Positions 36,185-48,010 of a stretch of 64,000 nt of DNA are shown piece after piece. The stretch is from contig CAJQUW010005721.1 of assembly GCA_907163375.1 (NCBI GenBank), positions 1-64,000 on the forward strand, read 5' to 3'. Position numbers and translations under genes: made by a program. The first letter of the stretch is position 1, and every line of letters starts with the position of its first letter. Under the pieces are notes generated by a model. It was not told where the DNA came from. It ran no database searches and worked only from the letters and a program-made list of their open reading frames with translations. The stretch is from Prostheceraeus crozeri (lineage: Eukaryota > Platyhelminthes > Polycladida > Euryleptidae).

Positions 36185-36810
36185 AGTCCGGCAGGCAGAA
36201 CGAGCTTCTGCAGTGAACGAAGCAGAAAATCAGACTTTCACAGTATGATGTACATCCTATGGTTACTACGAATCTGCGAGTCTGCCAAGTTCTGTCTGGT
36301 TTCTCTTCTTGTCAGATAGGTTGAGAAAAAGGCACATTACCTGTAAATCCAATCGAAGCAGGCTCATTTTGGTTAAAATGAGATGTTCATTGAGCAAGTG
36401 AAAAGTAGTAAATTTAAAGCTTTATCATGCTCATGCACCTTTGTCTATGAAGCTAAACACATTCAAATTTAATAGTGGCAAAAACACCATTATGGTCAAT
36501 TTCAACCATGCTCTCGTATACATTGCTGATCAGAGGCATGATGAGAACATTTCTATTCAAAATAATATGGCTCTAGACTTAATATTTTTCGCTAAACAGC
36601 GTAGAAAATCTCATATTTGCCGAAAACTTCAGTCTGCTTTCCCCAATGGATTTGCACGTGTTTATCTTTCATACTGTATCACAAGAAGAGGAACTAACCA
36701 GAACTCGGCAGACGTGGAGATTCATAGTAGGCATAGGTTGTACATCATTCTATGAAAGTCTCATTGTCGGCCTCGTTCCCTGCACAAACTCCTGCCGGCT
36801 GCCGGACTAT
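36185..36810. mobile_element. Foldback transposon with ~135-bp terminal inverted repeats
   Basis: Left arm 36185-36319 starts 'agtccggcag' and includes 'gagactttcaca'-like, 'gatgtacatcctatg' and 'gtctgccaagttctg'. Right arm 36672-36810 is its reverse complement at roughly 85 percent by eye, ending 'gctgccggactat'. The ~350-bp centre has no transposase; the 104-codon frame at 36441-36755 crosses from the centre into the right arm and is not a gene. Lone arm fragments occur at 46831-46975 and 47940-48010. Confidence 0.8.
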
Positions 36811-37787
36811 GAGGTGTACATCATTCTGTGAAAGTCTCATTGTCGGCCTCGTTCCCTGCACAAACTCCTGCCGGCTGCCGGACTATGAGGTGTACATCAT
36901 TCTATGAAAGTCTCATTTTCGGCCTCGTTCCCTGCAGAAACTCGTGCTGGTTGCCGGACTATGAGGTGTACATCATTCTGTGAAAGTCTCATTGTCGGCC
37001 TCGTTCCCTGCACAAACTCGTGCTGGCTGCAGGACTATGAGGTGTACATCATTCTGTGAAAGTCTCATTGTCGGCCTCGTTCCCTGCAGAAACTCGTGCT
37101 GGCTGCCGGACTATGAGGTGTACATCATTCTGCGAAAGTCTCATTGTCGGCCTCGTTCCCTGCAGAAACTCGTGCTGGCTGCCGGACTATGAGGTGTACA
37201 TCATTCTATGAAAGTCTCATTTTCGGCCTCGTTCCCTGCAGAAACTCGTGCTGGCTGCCGGACTATGAGGTGCACATCATTCTGTGAAAGTCTCATTGTC
37301 GGCCTCGTTCCCTGCACAAACTCGTGCTGGTTGCCGGACTATGAGGTGTACATCATTCTGTGAAAGTCTCATTCTCGGCCTCGTTCCCTGCAGAAACTCG
37401 TGCTGGCTGCCGGACTATGAGGTGTACATCATTCTGTGAAAGTCTCATTGTCGGCCTCGTTCCCTGCAGAAACTCGTGCTGGCTGCCGGACTATGAGGTG
37501 TACATCATTCTGTGAAAGTCTCATTTTCAGCCTCGTTCCCTGCAGAAACTCGTGCTGGCTGCCGCACTATAAGGTGTACATCATTCTGTGAAAGTCTCAT
37601 TGTCGGCCTCGTTCCCTGCAGAAACCCGTTCTGGCTGCCGGACTATGAGGTGTACATCATTCTGTGAAAGTCTCATTGTCGGTGTCGTTCCCTGCAGAAA
37701 CTCGTGCTGGCTGCCGGACTATGAGGTGTACATCATTCTGTGAAAGTCTCATTGTCGGTGTCGTTCCCTAAAGAAACTCGTGCTGGT
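36739..37787 (+). repeat. 76-bp tandem array, ~14 copies, derived from a transposon end
   Basis: The unit is 76 bp, starting 'tgtacatcattctgtgaaag' and containing 'ggcctcgttccctgcag' and 'ggctgccggactatgagg'. The first unit is the terminal 72 bp of the right arm of the foldback element 36185-36810. Later units share 'ctcgtgctggctgccgg' changes, showing that amplification spread derived variants. 76 is not a multiple of 3, so no long protein repeat is encoded. Confidence 0.93.
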
Positions 37788-38063
37788 AGGCGATGCAAAT
37801 AAAAAATTTATCATGCGATCAAAATCATGTCATGAAATATTCACCAATCATAATACATGTTTAAGTCACACCAATCAAGGAAAGTTACATAAATCAATTT
37901 AGAGCTGAAACGGAGTAAATCCCTAGATTAGCACATCTTTCCTTCATTAATATTGAGATCAAAAAATTTCAAAACTACATGTATCTCCTCCAATAGAAGA
38001 CATGAATTTCGCACTAACCTGGTATTTGTTACAATGTATGGCAGTTAACGGGAGGTGAATTCT

Positions 38064-38300
38064 ACGGCAATTATTTTCGACATTGAAAATATGCAGAAGA
38101 TTTTCTCTCCCTTTTATAGAATGCCAACAAATCAAAAACTACTTTTGTATCAGCGGATGCTTCGGGTCCAGACCCTTTTTCAACGGAAGAGGTATCAAAT
38201 GGGAACGGCCGCTGATTTTTTTGAGTTTTTGATTTGTTGGCATCATATAAAAGGAAGAGAAAACCTACTGTGTATTTTAAATACCGAAAATAATTGCCGT
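38064..38300. mobile_element. 237-bp near-palindromic MITE
   Basis: 'acggcaattattttcg' at the left is mirrored by 'cgaaaataattgccgt' at the right. Pairing continues for ~80 bp through 'gaagattttctctcccttttata'-type and 'gccaacaaatcaaaaact' segments, leaving a ~75-bp loop. The 110-codon open frame across it (38055-38387) is a by-product of the palindrome. Confidence 0.85.
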
Positions 38301-38520
38301 GATTTATTCCAATGTTTTATGATAACTAAGTACTTTTTTAGGATGTATCAAGATATTCATTTTTGGCGTTCACTTGCCACAAAGTAAAATAAGGATTTTC
38401 GAATAGGGACAAAGAATGTCGAATGTTCTTAGATAATTGAAGTTAAACCACTTTTCTTGAAAGGTTGATCCTCGTTGTGCTTAGTATACTGCACATGAAC
38501 ATAGGTAGAAAAAATATAAA

Positions 38521-38919
38521 TGATGGCTTAACGTCACTACTGTCCTTCCTGGGGGCTTGGACGGTGCTGGCACAGTCAGACTTTAATCTGGAGCGTAGTG
38601 ATCTTTCAGTCCGGATACCCTTCCTGACGACTTCCAATGACACTTTCGGGGGTCGACCTCTGGACCGAGAGATTGCTAGGCCAAGCACTTAACCACTGTG
38701 CCACGGAGACCGGATGCCCTTCCTGACGACTTCCAATGACACTTTCGGGGGTCGACCTCTAGACCGAGAGATTGCTAGGCCAAGCACTTAACCACTGTGC
38801 CACGGAGACCGGATGCCCTTCCTGACGACTTCCAATGACACTTTCGGGGGTCGACCTCTGGACCGAGAGATTGCTAGGCCAAGCACTTAACCACTATGCC
38901 ACGTAAATCACACGGAGAC
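38521..38919 (-). mobile_element. SINE family 1 with three tandem tRNA-like heads
   Basis: Read on the minus strand, three consecutive heads of period 99 bp occur, the repeat boundaries falling at 38710 and 38809. Each runs from 'gtctccgtgg' through A box, B box ('aggtcgacccc') and 'ggaagggcatccgg'. The innermost head continues into the usual body, ending 'gacgttaagccatcat' at 38521. The outermost head is broken by a ~10-bp insertion near 38903. Confidence 0.88.
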
Positions 38920-41000
38920 AAATATCCCATGATTACTGATTATGTTCTTGTTTATGTGAAAAATTCGAAACTTATTTTTGTCATACTTTTGTGTAGCAGT
39001 TTATTTATAGAACAGTATACTGCGGAGAACAGTTGTCTCTACAAAAGTTAGAACCAGTTTACAGGAACTCCGGTAGGTTGCTGATGACAAAGCTATTTCA
39101 AAAAAATAGCAGATTAGTCTCAAGATTTTGATGTCGTGTTGGCCAATTGGTTTAGACTCAAGTTAGAAATTGATACAAATGAAAACGAATGCATTGCAGA
39201 CATCCTATCATTTTATTTGACCACTAAAGCAGATTAATGCCCGCTCAGGAGATAATATTTACTCCAATGCACTGGAAGGTGCACAATCTATGCCAATTTT
39301 GACTGATATTGTCCTGCATTAGCATATCTAACTGGTTGCTACATTCGACATCACTTGCATGGATTTCTATATATAGTCTATATATATGATATAGTATATA
39401 GTATGTTGTGCAAGTATGTTCTTGATGTTATGTGATTCCAAATTCCCTCTTCAAATTCTCGAATATTTTGCAGCCAATTTTGCTGAATCTTTCAGCGTCT
39501 TTTGGGAAACAATGAAATGAAATACAGTAGTATGATCTTGTTTTCTATTTGGGTTCTACAATTTGTGCTACAACCATCGACAGCACATTTGAAAGTCACT
39601 TGAGAAAGTATAATCGTGATACTTAACAATCAACTGTCTTCAAAACAGCACTACTAATGTATGTAGATATCGGTAGTGTCTCATCCCGATATAGAATACT
39701 ATATAGAAATCCATGTCACTCAACAAGTTAAATTACTATTCAAATACTCTTGATAATCATAGACATATCAATCACAATCTGTCCTTGATCATCATAGCAC
39801 GTCGGCAAATAAAATTCTCTACGTAACTCGTGCATGAGATTGCTTCATTATAGCATTCGAACTCGTTAGATTTAAATAGCCCTCACCGTACGGCCTCGGA
39901 CATTTAAGATATCCAACCGGTGGAGTGCTATAAAGAAGCAATCAGGCACTAGTTGCGACAATAACCAATACATGAATTATAGCCTACTGAAGAATATGAA
40001 AATACCAGATAATAGATCGATTGATGTCTGTATTTGGGATGCAACAGCAACAGAACACTGCCAGGGTTCGTAGGCAACTCAACCATGTAAGGTAACGGAT
40101 TCCAATGAATATCTGTCTGATACAGATAAATATAATTCCCTGATTTCGACATCGGAAATGTCGGATAAATGTCCGCAGATGATAATTCTTGTTTCTTTAT
40201 TTACTGAAGGATGAAATTCCGAGTATGCAGCTAACATAGTAATTTGGATCGTCTAACCATGCTTGATTAAACAGCGGGCTATGTCTTCCATCTGACTTCA
40301 CAGATTGCTTGGAGGAGAGGATTTCTATGCTACATGGGAGAGATTGGGTGTGGTTGCCTCTGTAGGTTCGCCTAATATAATTCTTGAGATTTACTTTCAT
40401 TTTTCTTCCTCTAGTTCCATTATTTCACTGGGATTGTCTCCTGAACCGATCATGAAAGTGACACCAACAAGGTAAAAAGTATCTGTTGGAGAGCATGTAC
40501 ATCCGTCTCATCGACAACAGTCAACAAGAGAGTGTGAAACTTGACAATCCTTGGCATCATTTTCAATTCAAACATCAAAGCAACAAATCACCCTGACTCA
40601 TGACGGATTAGCTCTCATTTTCCAACAAGGGTGTGGCTGTTCGGGTCGTCAGTCATGTTATCTGTGCATGTTGACATCAATCGAAATGCTCTCAAGTTCT
40701 GCTGCTACCAATGTTGTAATCAACCTTCCTTCAAATGTTACAAATATCAGAGATATAACTGGTCAACATTAGCACCTACCTGAATAAGTGCGTATTTTTT
40801 ATTTGTAGGGCTATTTAAAGTCAAAAGTAGACATTTTCAGCTCGACGCAGTTCTCAGTAATGTTCACTGACATTGCTGAATATTTCTACTGTTGACTTGA
40901 CTTTGGCGCTGTAAAATACAGTTCTAATAATACAGTTGCTGAACTGAATTTGCCTTTATTGCGAAGATAAACCTGCAACAACGCCGAACTGGTCCAGACT
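38920..41000. other. Intron sequence, nothing recognised
   Basis: A short AT dinucleotide-like run lies at ~39370-39403 ('tatatatgatatagtatata'). Otherwise there is no exon, element or hairpin of note. Confidence 0.45.
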
Positions 41001-41008
41001 GGTGCCAC

Positions 41009-41789
41009 CACAGAATTAGACATGTCGTCTCTTCTTCTGTTTGACTAGAAGGGAAGCATTGGAACATGTAACGTAAATGAAATGGCACAATCTACTGACA
41101 TAATACCATAGCAATCGAACAATGAGCAGCCAGTTCAACATTAAACACGCCAAATTGTGCAAAGTTTCAGTGACTGTTATCAACCGGTGTTACGAGATTC
41201 AGTTTCCCTAGGTTTTAGTTTCCGATCGGAAAATAAAACCATGGTTTTAGCTTCCTAGTAGGAAAATGATACCAGGTTTTATTTTCCTATTAGGAAACTA
41301 GAAGCCGCATCACCAGGGGAAAACCAGTGGGAAACTAAAACACACTTAAAAATGTTGGGTTTAATTTTCCTATCGGAATATTAAACCATGGTTTTAGTTT
41401 CCGGTAGGAAACTGAGACAGAGGGAGAGAGAGAACTATAACACCGGATCACACAGCAAAGAGACACGGACGATGTCAAGTTCTACAGAGAAGTTTGCGAA
41501 CGTTTTTTCATGCGCCTGCTAACATTTTTAATAATGATCGGAGGCCTAAAAATATCGAGAAAACTTTTGCTCAATGATCTGAATTCTTTGAATATGAAGG
41601 AATCTTAACGATCGAAGCATTTTCGAGGAAATCACATCAATCCGCAACCGACGCACGACCATTTTTCCTATCTCTGCAAGGTATTAAAAATTTTCTTTTT
41701 GCCCACTTAATAAGTTCCCGCATGTGTCACTGTTTTGAATCAGTTTGCACTTCTATCAAAGTGATGCGGTTAAACAATCTAATTCTGTG
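41009..41789 (-). mobile_element. CACAGAATTAGA MITE copy interrupted by another element
   Basis: Terminal repeats 'cacagaattagacat' and 'caatctaattctgtg' bound a full copy in reverse orientation. It is 781 bp instead of ~520 because a 255-bp element is inserted at 41188-41442. The expected 8-bp duplication is not clean here (ggtgccac versus gtgttgcc). Confidence 0.85.
41188..41442. mobile_element. 255-bp element nested in the MITE
   Basis: It begins TGTTA and ends TAACA. It is flanked by CCGG (possibly ACCGG) on both sides where other MITE copies have a single 'caaccggatcacac'. The interior is made of variants of 'ttttagtttcc.at.ggaaa' in both orientations, so it can fold extensively. It has no coding capacity. 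Confidence 0.8.
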
Positions 41790-41797
41790 GTGTTGCC

Positions 41798-42520
41798 TCT
41801 AAATCTTTATATATTCACAGGCGGCCGCAGCGCTCTCCATAGAAATAGATTGTTTATCTGAAGTCTAAGGTTTTATTGTCATCAATTTCTATGATGCTAT
41901 CCATCAGAAATAAGCTGTATCAGAAAAATAACAATAGAAATCGACAAAGCCATGACATCGTAAAGGGAATAAAGGTAGTTAATGATTGACCAATTAAAAG
42001 CTCAGTAACGCATGTGAGTCGTTTACAATTAGTTCTAAGGTAAAACGTGTGCGTCTTTTGCTTCACTTTGGTGCATACAAGCAATTCATTTAGACCTACA
42101 GTGTAGAACTACATTTTCAGAGACGCAATCCTGCCAACTGAAACGTCTGACTTCTATCCAAACGCACTCCAGTGGCGGTGGCTTTGTTGCAAAAGGCGCA
42201 AAACTTCTTAATTGATATATTAAGACGCAGGTTCTATTTAAGGGCGGGTTGTATGATTACTCCTTCAATTCGTGTGCGGCTTATATTCGAGAATATGTGA
42301 TATTCCTATTATAAAAGATATTACTTGACATCTATTCATTCAGAATTCTAGAAGCACGTAACCAAACAAGTTCCAGACAGATTATTTTAAAAATTCTTAC
42401 TAGCTCCGAATAAAAGTGCGTTGAATGTATTCATTAATATTAACAGGCCTCACACCAAGTAAGCATGCAAAAATAGGAGCCTTGAATAGACTATAAGTGC
42501 AAAAGTAGGACAATGACGTG
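41798..42520. other. Intron sequence, nothing recognised
   Basis: No supported exon or element was seen. Confidence 0.4.
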
Positions 42521-42709
42521 GTCTCCGTGGCACAGTGGTTAAGTGCTTGGCCTAGCAATCCTTTGGTCCAGAGGTCGAGCCCCGGAAGTGTCATTGGAAG
42601 TCGGCAGGAAGGGCATCCGGACTAAGAATACCATAACGCTCCAGAGAAGTCTGACCGTGTCAGCACAGTCTAAGCCCCAGGATGGGGGAGTAACGGCGTC
42701 AAAGCTTAA
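42521..42709 (+). mobile_element. tRNA-derived SINE, family 1, near full length
   Basis: It starts 'gtctccgtggcacagtgg', with the B box in 'aggtcgagcccc', the linker 'ggcaggaagggcatccgg', the body 'ctgaccgtgtcagcac', and ends 'ggcgtcaaagct'. It is a good reference copy for the single-headed form. Confidence 0.88.
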
Positions 42710-45339
42710 ATTTTTAATTCATGCTTGAAGATGTCCATTTAACTATCTCTTTACAATTTTGTTTCTTTCTCTCAGTGAATTGAAATAAAGAAATAATAAG
42801 ATTTAAATATTTTTTAAGTCATGAATTGCTTTAAGATTTCTAGAATTCGATTAATGACAATCAAATTTTGAATTGGAAGCAATATTGAAGTATCATCAAT
42901 TATTGGGAAGACAATGATCTATTCAAGAAGTCTCTAGCCGCCCGGAGTCCAAATATAATAGGAGACAATGTTTTTCCAAAAATTGCTCCAAAGCATAGGA
43001 GCGGGGGATCAAGACAAATCTCTTTCTCTGACCAAATAGAATATGTTGTAGAAATTCATTGCCAATTCGAAGTGGGTTCGTGAAAAAGAAATCTCTCTCA
43101 CTCGCCACCAAGTACGGCGAATTTGAGAAGTTCCGGAAAATTGGAGAAATGCTGAATTTAGGAGATCTTGACCGATAAAATAGGACCTGATTACCTGACG
43201 GCAACATCAACACTGATGTCAGCCGCCGATGCCGCTTCAGTCATGATTTCTCGCCATCGCACCCGGTGGGGAAAAATGATAAATTGCTAAAAAAATGGGA
43301 AACATAGGAGGTCTGTGAAGCCTGTATTAATGTATACAGCCGCTATATCTTGAATTAAAAACACAACCTGCGTTGAAAAAGGCAAATGACTGACACTCGT
43401 ATATAAATACACAGTACAACATAAAAGAAAACAATTAATGCTTTGTTGTAGGTAGTTGTTGTTTCATTAAATTGACAAAGACGTAGTCGAAATTCCTTCA
43501 ATACAATTTATTATCGACATTGTCTTCGTTTTGAAAATTAAGCAATTAGGTCAATGGTGAACCGAATAAACAGTACAACATGCATGTATCGGATGAACAT
43601 TGCTTCATGTCAAGTGATTATGATGGGATTAGATACTGACTTTGATCTCACGCGCACCTCTTCCTTGTTTTGTCGACCGTCGACTTGCCCTACCGATTTG
43701 CTCACATCGAAAAGAGAATACTGATTACGTCAATAATGAGGTCTCGGAACAGGGAGATGCTGGCATTTTGGGTGAATTTAAAAACATAATTTCTTTAATT
43801 TCCGGCTTTTTTCCAATTATTTTCCTTTCTATTAATAAAGCAAAATATTCCGCATTTGCCGCCAAACACCTCTAGCGACGGAATCTCCTAGTGTTTGAAC
43901 ATAGTAACTTGATTATGGACACAAAGTTGTACATCAATCACTCCAGCAGACTAGAAGGCCGGACGCACGCAGAATAAGTCGCAGAGATTTAGCAGGCATC
44001 TTACAAATGTTTTCAGTGTCTTTGCATTTGTTTGTCCGCGCTACTTGGTTAGCGATGTGGACATCTTCGAATGTAAATATAATTCTTGGGTTAATAGCAA
44101 CAAGCTGGTTTCATTTCATACAACGTGATAATATGTCCTAACCGCGCACATTAACGATTTCATCATTTGTGAATTATCACCTGCCTCCGGCTTAAATGCG
44201 GCGCTTGAGTTGTTAACTTGTTGAATTTTCATGTCTCAATTTCAAACTGCATGAAAATTCTTGCTCCTTGCGTTCCTTCTTTGAAAATTTTGTCTTGCTT
44301 GCGTCAGTTGACGTCATGATATGTCTGTGATACATCAAGACAAACGTATTTCTGTAAAACAATGAAATTCACATGCACACGTACTACTGGTGAATTTCTG
44401 TTGGAATATCAAGAAGACAAGCACAGACACAATGTTGATAATTATCAACACGATGCGTTGATGTATTCTTTGTCGCAATTATCAAGATGTTGTTGCTATG
44501 CGTGGGCAAAGGAAAGTGAACGATTTTGTCTTGAGGTAAAACCGACATCCAACTTGAATTTCACACAAGGCGGAAGTCTGATATCAAAATATTGATGCAA
44601 ACTTTCCTTTGTGGCGAATTAGTGTTGAATTTCTTCACTGATTCATTTCAAAATCTAGAGATTTTCTGCTAGAGGCAATTTTTCTCCTATATTCTCAAGC
44701 TATCCATCGATGAGCTGCTCTCCAAGTGACAATGGAGAAAGTTGTTTTCTAAATTCCCACAAGATTTTGAGGTACACATGTAAAATCATTTTACATTATT
44801 CTATCCTCTTCATTTATACCTGCTTCTGTTTGGTAAGGTCAGAATTAGATTATTTCAATGAGTTCTACAACGACACTTGTTCATCACCGACATTGAATGA
44901 AAGTAACCTAAAAGCGTTCAGAGTGTATTATTTAGTTAATTAAGAATAAAAACAAGCAATTAATAAAAACAAAGATGTTTCCACGAAGAATAGAAATCTC
45001 ACATCTGCTCTACAAGCAGAGTTACACAGCAGTACTACAAGCTATGATACAAATAAGTCAATCATGAGTAAGTGACCTTTGATTTTTGAATTTAAGCACA
45101 AATGCAGGGTTCTTCAAATTCTCAAGGCTTTTCGGTCACTTCAAAGGTGTCATATTTCCTTCCAGCCGCGTTTTCTATAAAAAGCTTGAATTCAAAAATA
45201 AAGATGAAAAATAATAAAACGCGTAATACTTATCATCACATGATCAAGTAAAGATGAGACTGAGAAATTCCAGGGCTACAATTGAACTAGGATAAAAACA
45301 AGGTAAGTGGACTGTGGGAGGAACTCTTTCTTGATCCCG
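42710..45339. other. Intron sequence, nothing recognised
   Basis: Open frames at 42923-43213 (-), 43642-43875, 44362-44595 and 44710-44943 (+) have no family motif and no matching splice phases. No repeat partners were recognised. Confidence 0.4.
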
Positions 45340-45385
45340 GCTGAGCCCCCACAGGTTAGGGGTCGAAACACAACTAGACGAGTAC
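45340..45385 (+). other. Possible second hammerhead-like sequence (weak)
   Basis: The order CUGA, G-CCCC, loop, GGGG-U, CGAAAC resembles a hammerhead core with the same UGA deletion as the left arm at 15471-15509 (shared 'ctgagcccc.acagg'). Stem I and a clean GUC cleavage triplet are not evident, so this is only a lead. Confidence 0.25.
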
Positions 45386-46099
45386 CTGCTGATGACTGAC
45401 GGACTGCAGTGTTATGTTTTATATCCCTTAATCGGTAGCTGAAGTAGTGGTCGATGTATTGTAATTCAAATGAAGAAATGTGGAATTACATGAAGTATTA
45501 CAGACGGATGAAGAAACTGGCGATAACAAATTCAAGTGAAGAAATAGTATTTTCCATGTGCAGTCTTAGGTATAGTGTGTATAGTTTCATTGCTTTCGGT
45601 GTAGTAGAGTGTCATTGTAGTTCTATTGTTTACCTCCATTATCCACTTTCCACTTATCCACTCTGACCATTATCCACTTTGTGTAGTGTCAGATATAGTT
45701 CACTTGTAATCAGTGTAGTAGCATCGTTGTATTTCCATGTTTTACCTCCACTTTTCCAATTTCTATTCATCGGTTTCCTGTTGTTTTATAATATCCATTT
45801 TTAATTTCCTTAACCTATGGTGACCATTGTCTTATTCTATTTCCACTATCTGCATCTGTAGTCGGTACAGTATATTAGAAGTCTGCTTTGAGCGTGTATA
45901 CGGCAGTGTTTGGAATCTATGGCATTAGTATATTAACAGCGAGAATGAGTAGTATTACAAGTCTTAAGATTTCCATTTTTACCAGATATTGGGCCAAAGC
46001 TGATCAATTTTAATTCGTTGCCACGAGAAAGCTACATTGAGTTCTTTTAAGAACTGATTAATCCAATGGTTGCAGTAGCATTGCCTTTGTACACTTGCG
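45386..46099. other. Intron sequence with pyrimidine-rich blocks
   Basis: Short 'tatccactt' repeats occur at ~45640-45680. A 70-codon frame at 45454-45666 has no motif. Confidence 0.35.
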
Positions 46100-46270
46100 G
46101 ATTGGAGAACGCCATCAGTCCTCATTAGGACTACTTTAACTAATAATTTAAATTAGTAAGCATTATATTCTATTATAAATGGCTGCTGGGATGATTTTCA
46201 TCATCGTATGAGAATTGATTCACAATGAGGGCTTGACATGATGATCATGAAATGCGATACTTTTTTGTAC
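46100..46270 (+). repeat. Diverged dispersed repeat, partner of 1-200
   Basis: It shares 'gattgg.gaaccgccatc'-type and 'aaattagtaagcattata' blocks with the first 200 bases of the window, in the same orientation. The element type is unknown. Confidence 0.45.
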
Positions 46271-46830
46271 ATGTATAACAACAGAGAAATAGGTCTCGAA
46301 CCTCTGCCCACAGAATTGACTGTAATCTCAGAGATGCTTTTGGGACTCTCAGTCCTACTACTGCCTATTTGGAACATTCAATAATCGTGTCTTGCATTAT
46401 TAAGCACCAGGTAATGAGTACTATAGCATGAATGTGCAATTAGAGACCATCAAATTCACCTAGTGAAAGTAACAGAAGAGACACTTATGAAGTCCCGTTA
46501 TATGTCATCAATGCTATCCAAGATAACCTTTGTCTATGTGCATGAGCATCGTATGTATTCAGAAATTGAAAGAAAACATGCTCTAAAGGCAGTCTTTTAA
46601 AGCATGATTTTAAATCAACCTTTTTTAAGTTTTCACACTACTCGCGACTCGATCGTCGAACTGCTGTATCTTTCCACATCACCGCTCGACACGGCGCATC
46701 ATCTGACTTCAAACCAATGTAACCAAGGACATCTGACAGCAAGTTTCCTGCAAATGGAGGTTAAAAGAAAGGTTTGACTTTCCTTTCTTTGTTTGGTATG
46801 AAAACCTTTTTTGCCTGTTTCATCTGTATT

Positions 46831-46975
46831 GTCCGGCAGTCAGAAAGAGCTTCTGCAGTGAACGAGGCCGAATATGAGACTTTGACACAATGATGCACAC
46901 CCTATGCCTGCTACTCGTATGAATCTGCGCGTCTGCCGAGTTCTAGTTAGTTCCTCCTCTTGTCAGACAAGATCA
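46831..46975 (+). mobile_element. Left arm of the foldback family of 36185-36810
   Basis: It starts 'gtccggcag' and contains 'cttctgcagtgaacgaggcc', 'gagactttgaca', 'gtctgccgagttct' and 'cctcttgtcagac', matching the arm at 36185-36319. A short right-arm fragment lies at 47940-48010, so 46831-48010 may be one full copy broken by a MITE. Confidence 0.75.
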
Positions 46976-47599
46976 AAGAAGAACACTTTGCTTGAAAGAG
47001 GCCCTGACTTGTCATTTTCAGTTTTGTGGTTGGAATGAGCCAGGAGTATTTTAAGATGTTATTATTATTGTTCTTATTCTTACATACATGTGCAAAATTT
47101 TTCGACTGTTATCCGGCAATCATCTTCAGGTAGAAAAGAATTTCTATTGGTGTTAGCGGGAGTTTAAATGTATGAGACTGGTTTGAAAATGATATTTACA
47201 ATGAGATGTGGCATGATATAATGTATATATGAACAGGTTGTGCTGGGTTACATATCATTCTTCATCTTACATGTCAGGTCATTTATTCTTTTGCTACTGG
47301 TAAAGATATGTAAACCACAAAACTGAAAGAAGAACACGTTAATCCAATGGGACGCAGATTGCAGTTTTTGGTAGTAGGGATAGCGTGCAACCTGCTCGTT
47401 CAGGGTTCCTAGAAGGGATGAGTCGTATATCGCATGCATTTGTAAGCAGCACACACACACTCTCTCTCAAAATATATGCTGCCTGCCGACACCAGCCAGA
47501 TGGCGTGTATCTATGCTGTAATATCATTTGAGTCACACATCACTGTCTAGTTGTATTCAGTGAGGAATGCTGAACAGATGGTGGTGAAATCATCAGGTG

Positions 47600-47939
47600 A
47601 ACCAATTTTCGTGAACCTGCTATCTTCTATAATATTGATCGGAAGGACCAACATTATCGAGAAAACTTGTGCGCAATGATCTGAATTCTTTGAATCTGAA
47701 GGAATCGTGGCAATCGAAGCATTTTGATGGAATATACAGCAATCCACAAGTGATGCACGACTTTTTTCCTATCTCTGTAAGGTATTAGGAATTCTTTTTG
47801 TCCATTTACTAAGTTCCAGCACTTGCCATCGTTTTTGAATTAGTCTTCACTTATTTGCACATGCAGTTTTTATTTTCTGTTTCTTTCTAATAGGTTTAGT
47901 TCCAGCAAACCGAAAAGAGTTAAACAATCTAATTCTGTG
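47600..47939 (-). mobile_element. Partial CACAGAATTAGA MITE
   Basis: It matches the family from 'gatcggaagg' through 'tatcgagaaaact' and 'cctatctctgtaaggtatta' to the terminus 'caatctaattctgtg' at 47939. It contains a ~60-bp insertion near 47850-47910. One end is missing. Confidence 0.8.
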
Positions 47940-48010
47940 GATGCACGTCATATTATCGGCCTCGTTCCCTGCCGAAACTCGTGCTGGCTGCGGGATTATG
48001 TACAACACAA
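47940..48010 (+). mobile_element. Right-arm fragment of the foldback family
   Basis: 'atcggcctcgttccctgc' and 'aactcgtgctggctgc' match the 76-bp unit and the right arm of 36185-36810. It abuts the MITE terminus at 47939, suggesting the MITE inserted into this arm or a deletion joined them. Confidence 0.75.

Noticed and set aside
36441..36755. 104-codon plus-strand gene
   Set aside because: It runs from the centre of the foldback element into its right arm; no motif.
38055..38387. 110-codon plus-strand gene
   Set aside because: The frame covers a near-palindromic MITE, and its two halves encode complementary sequence.
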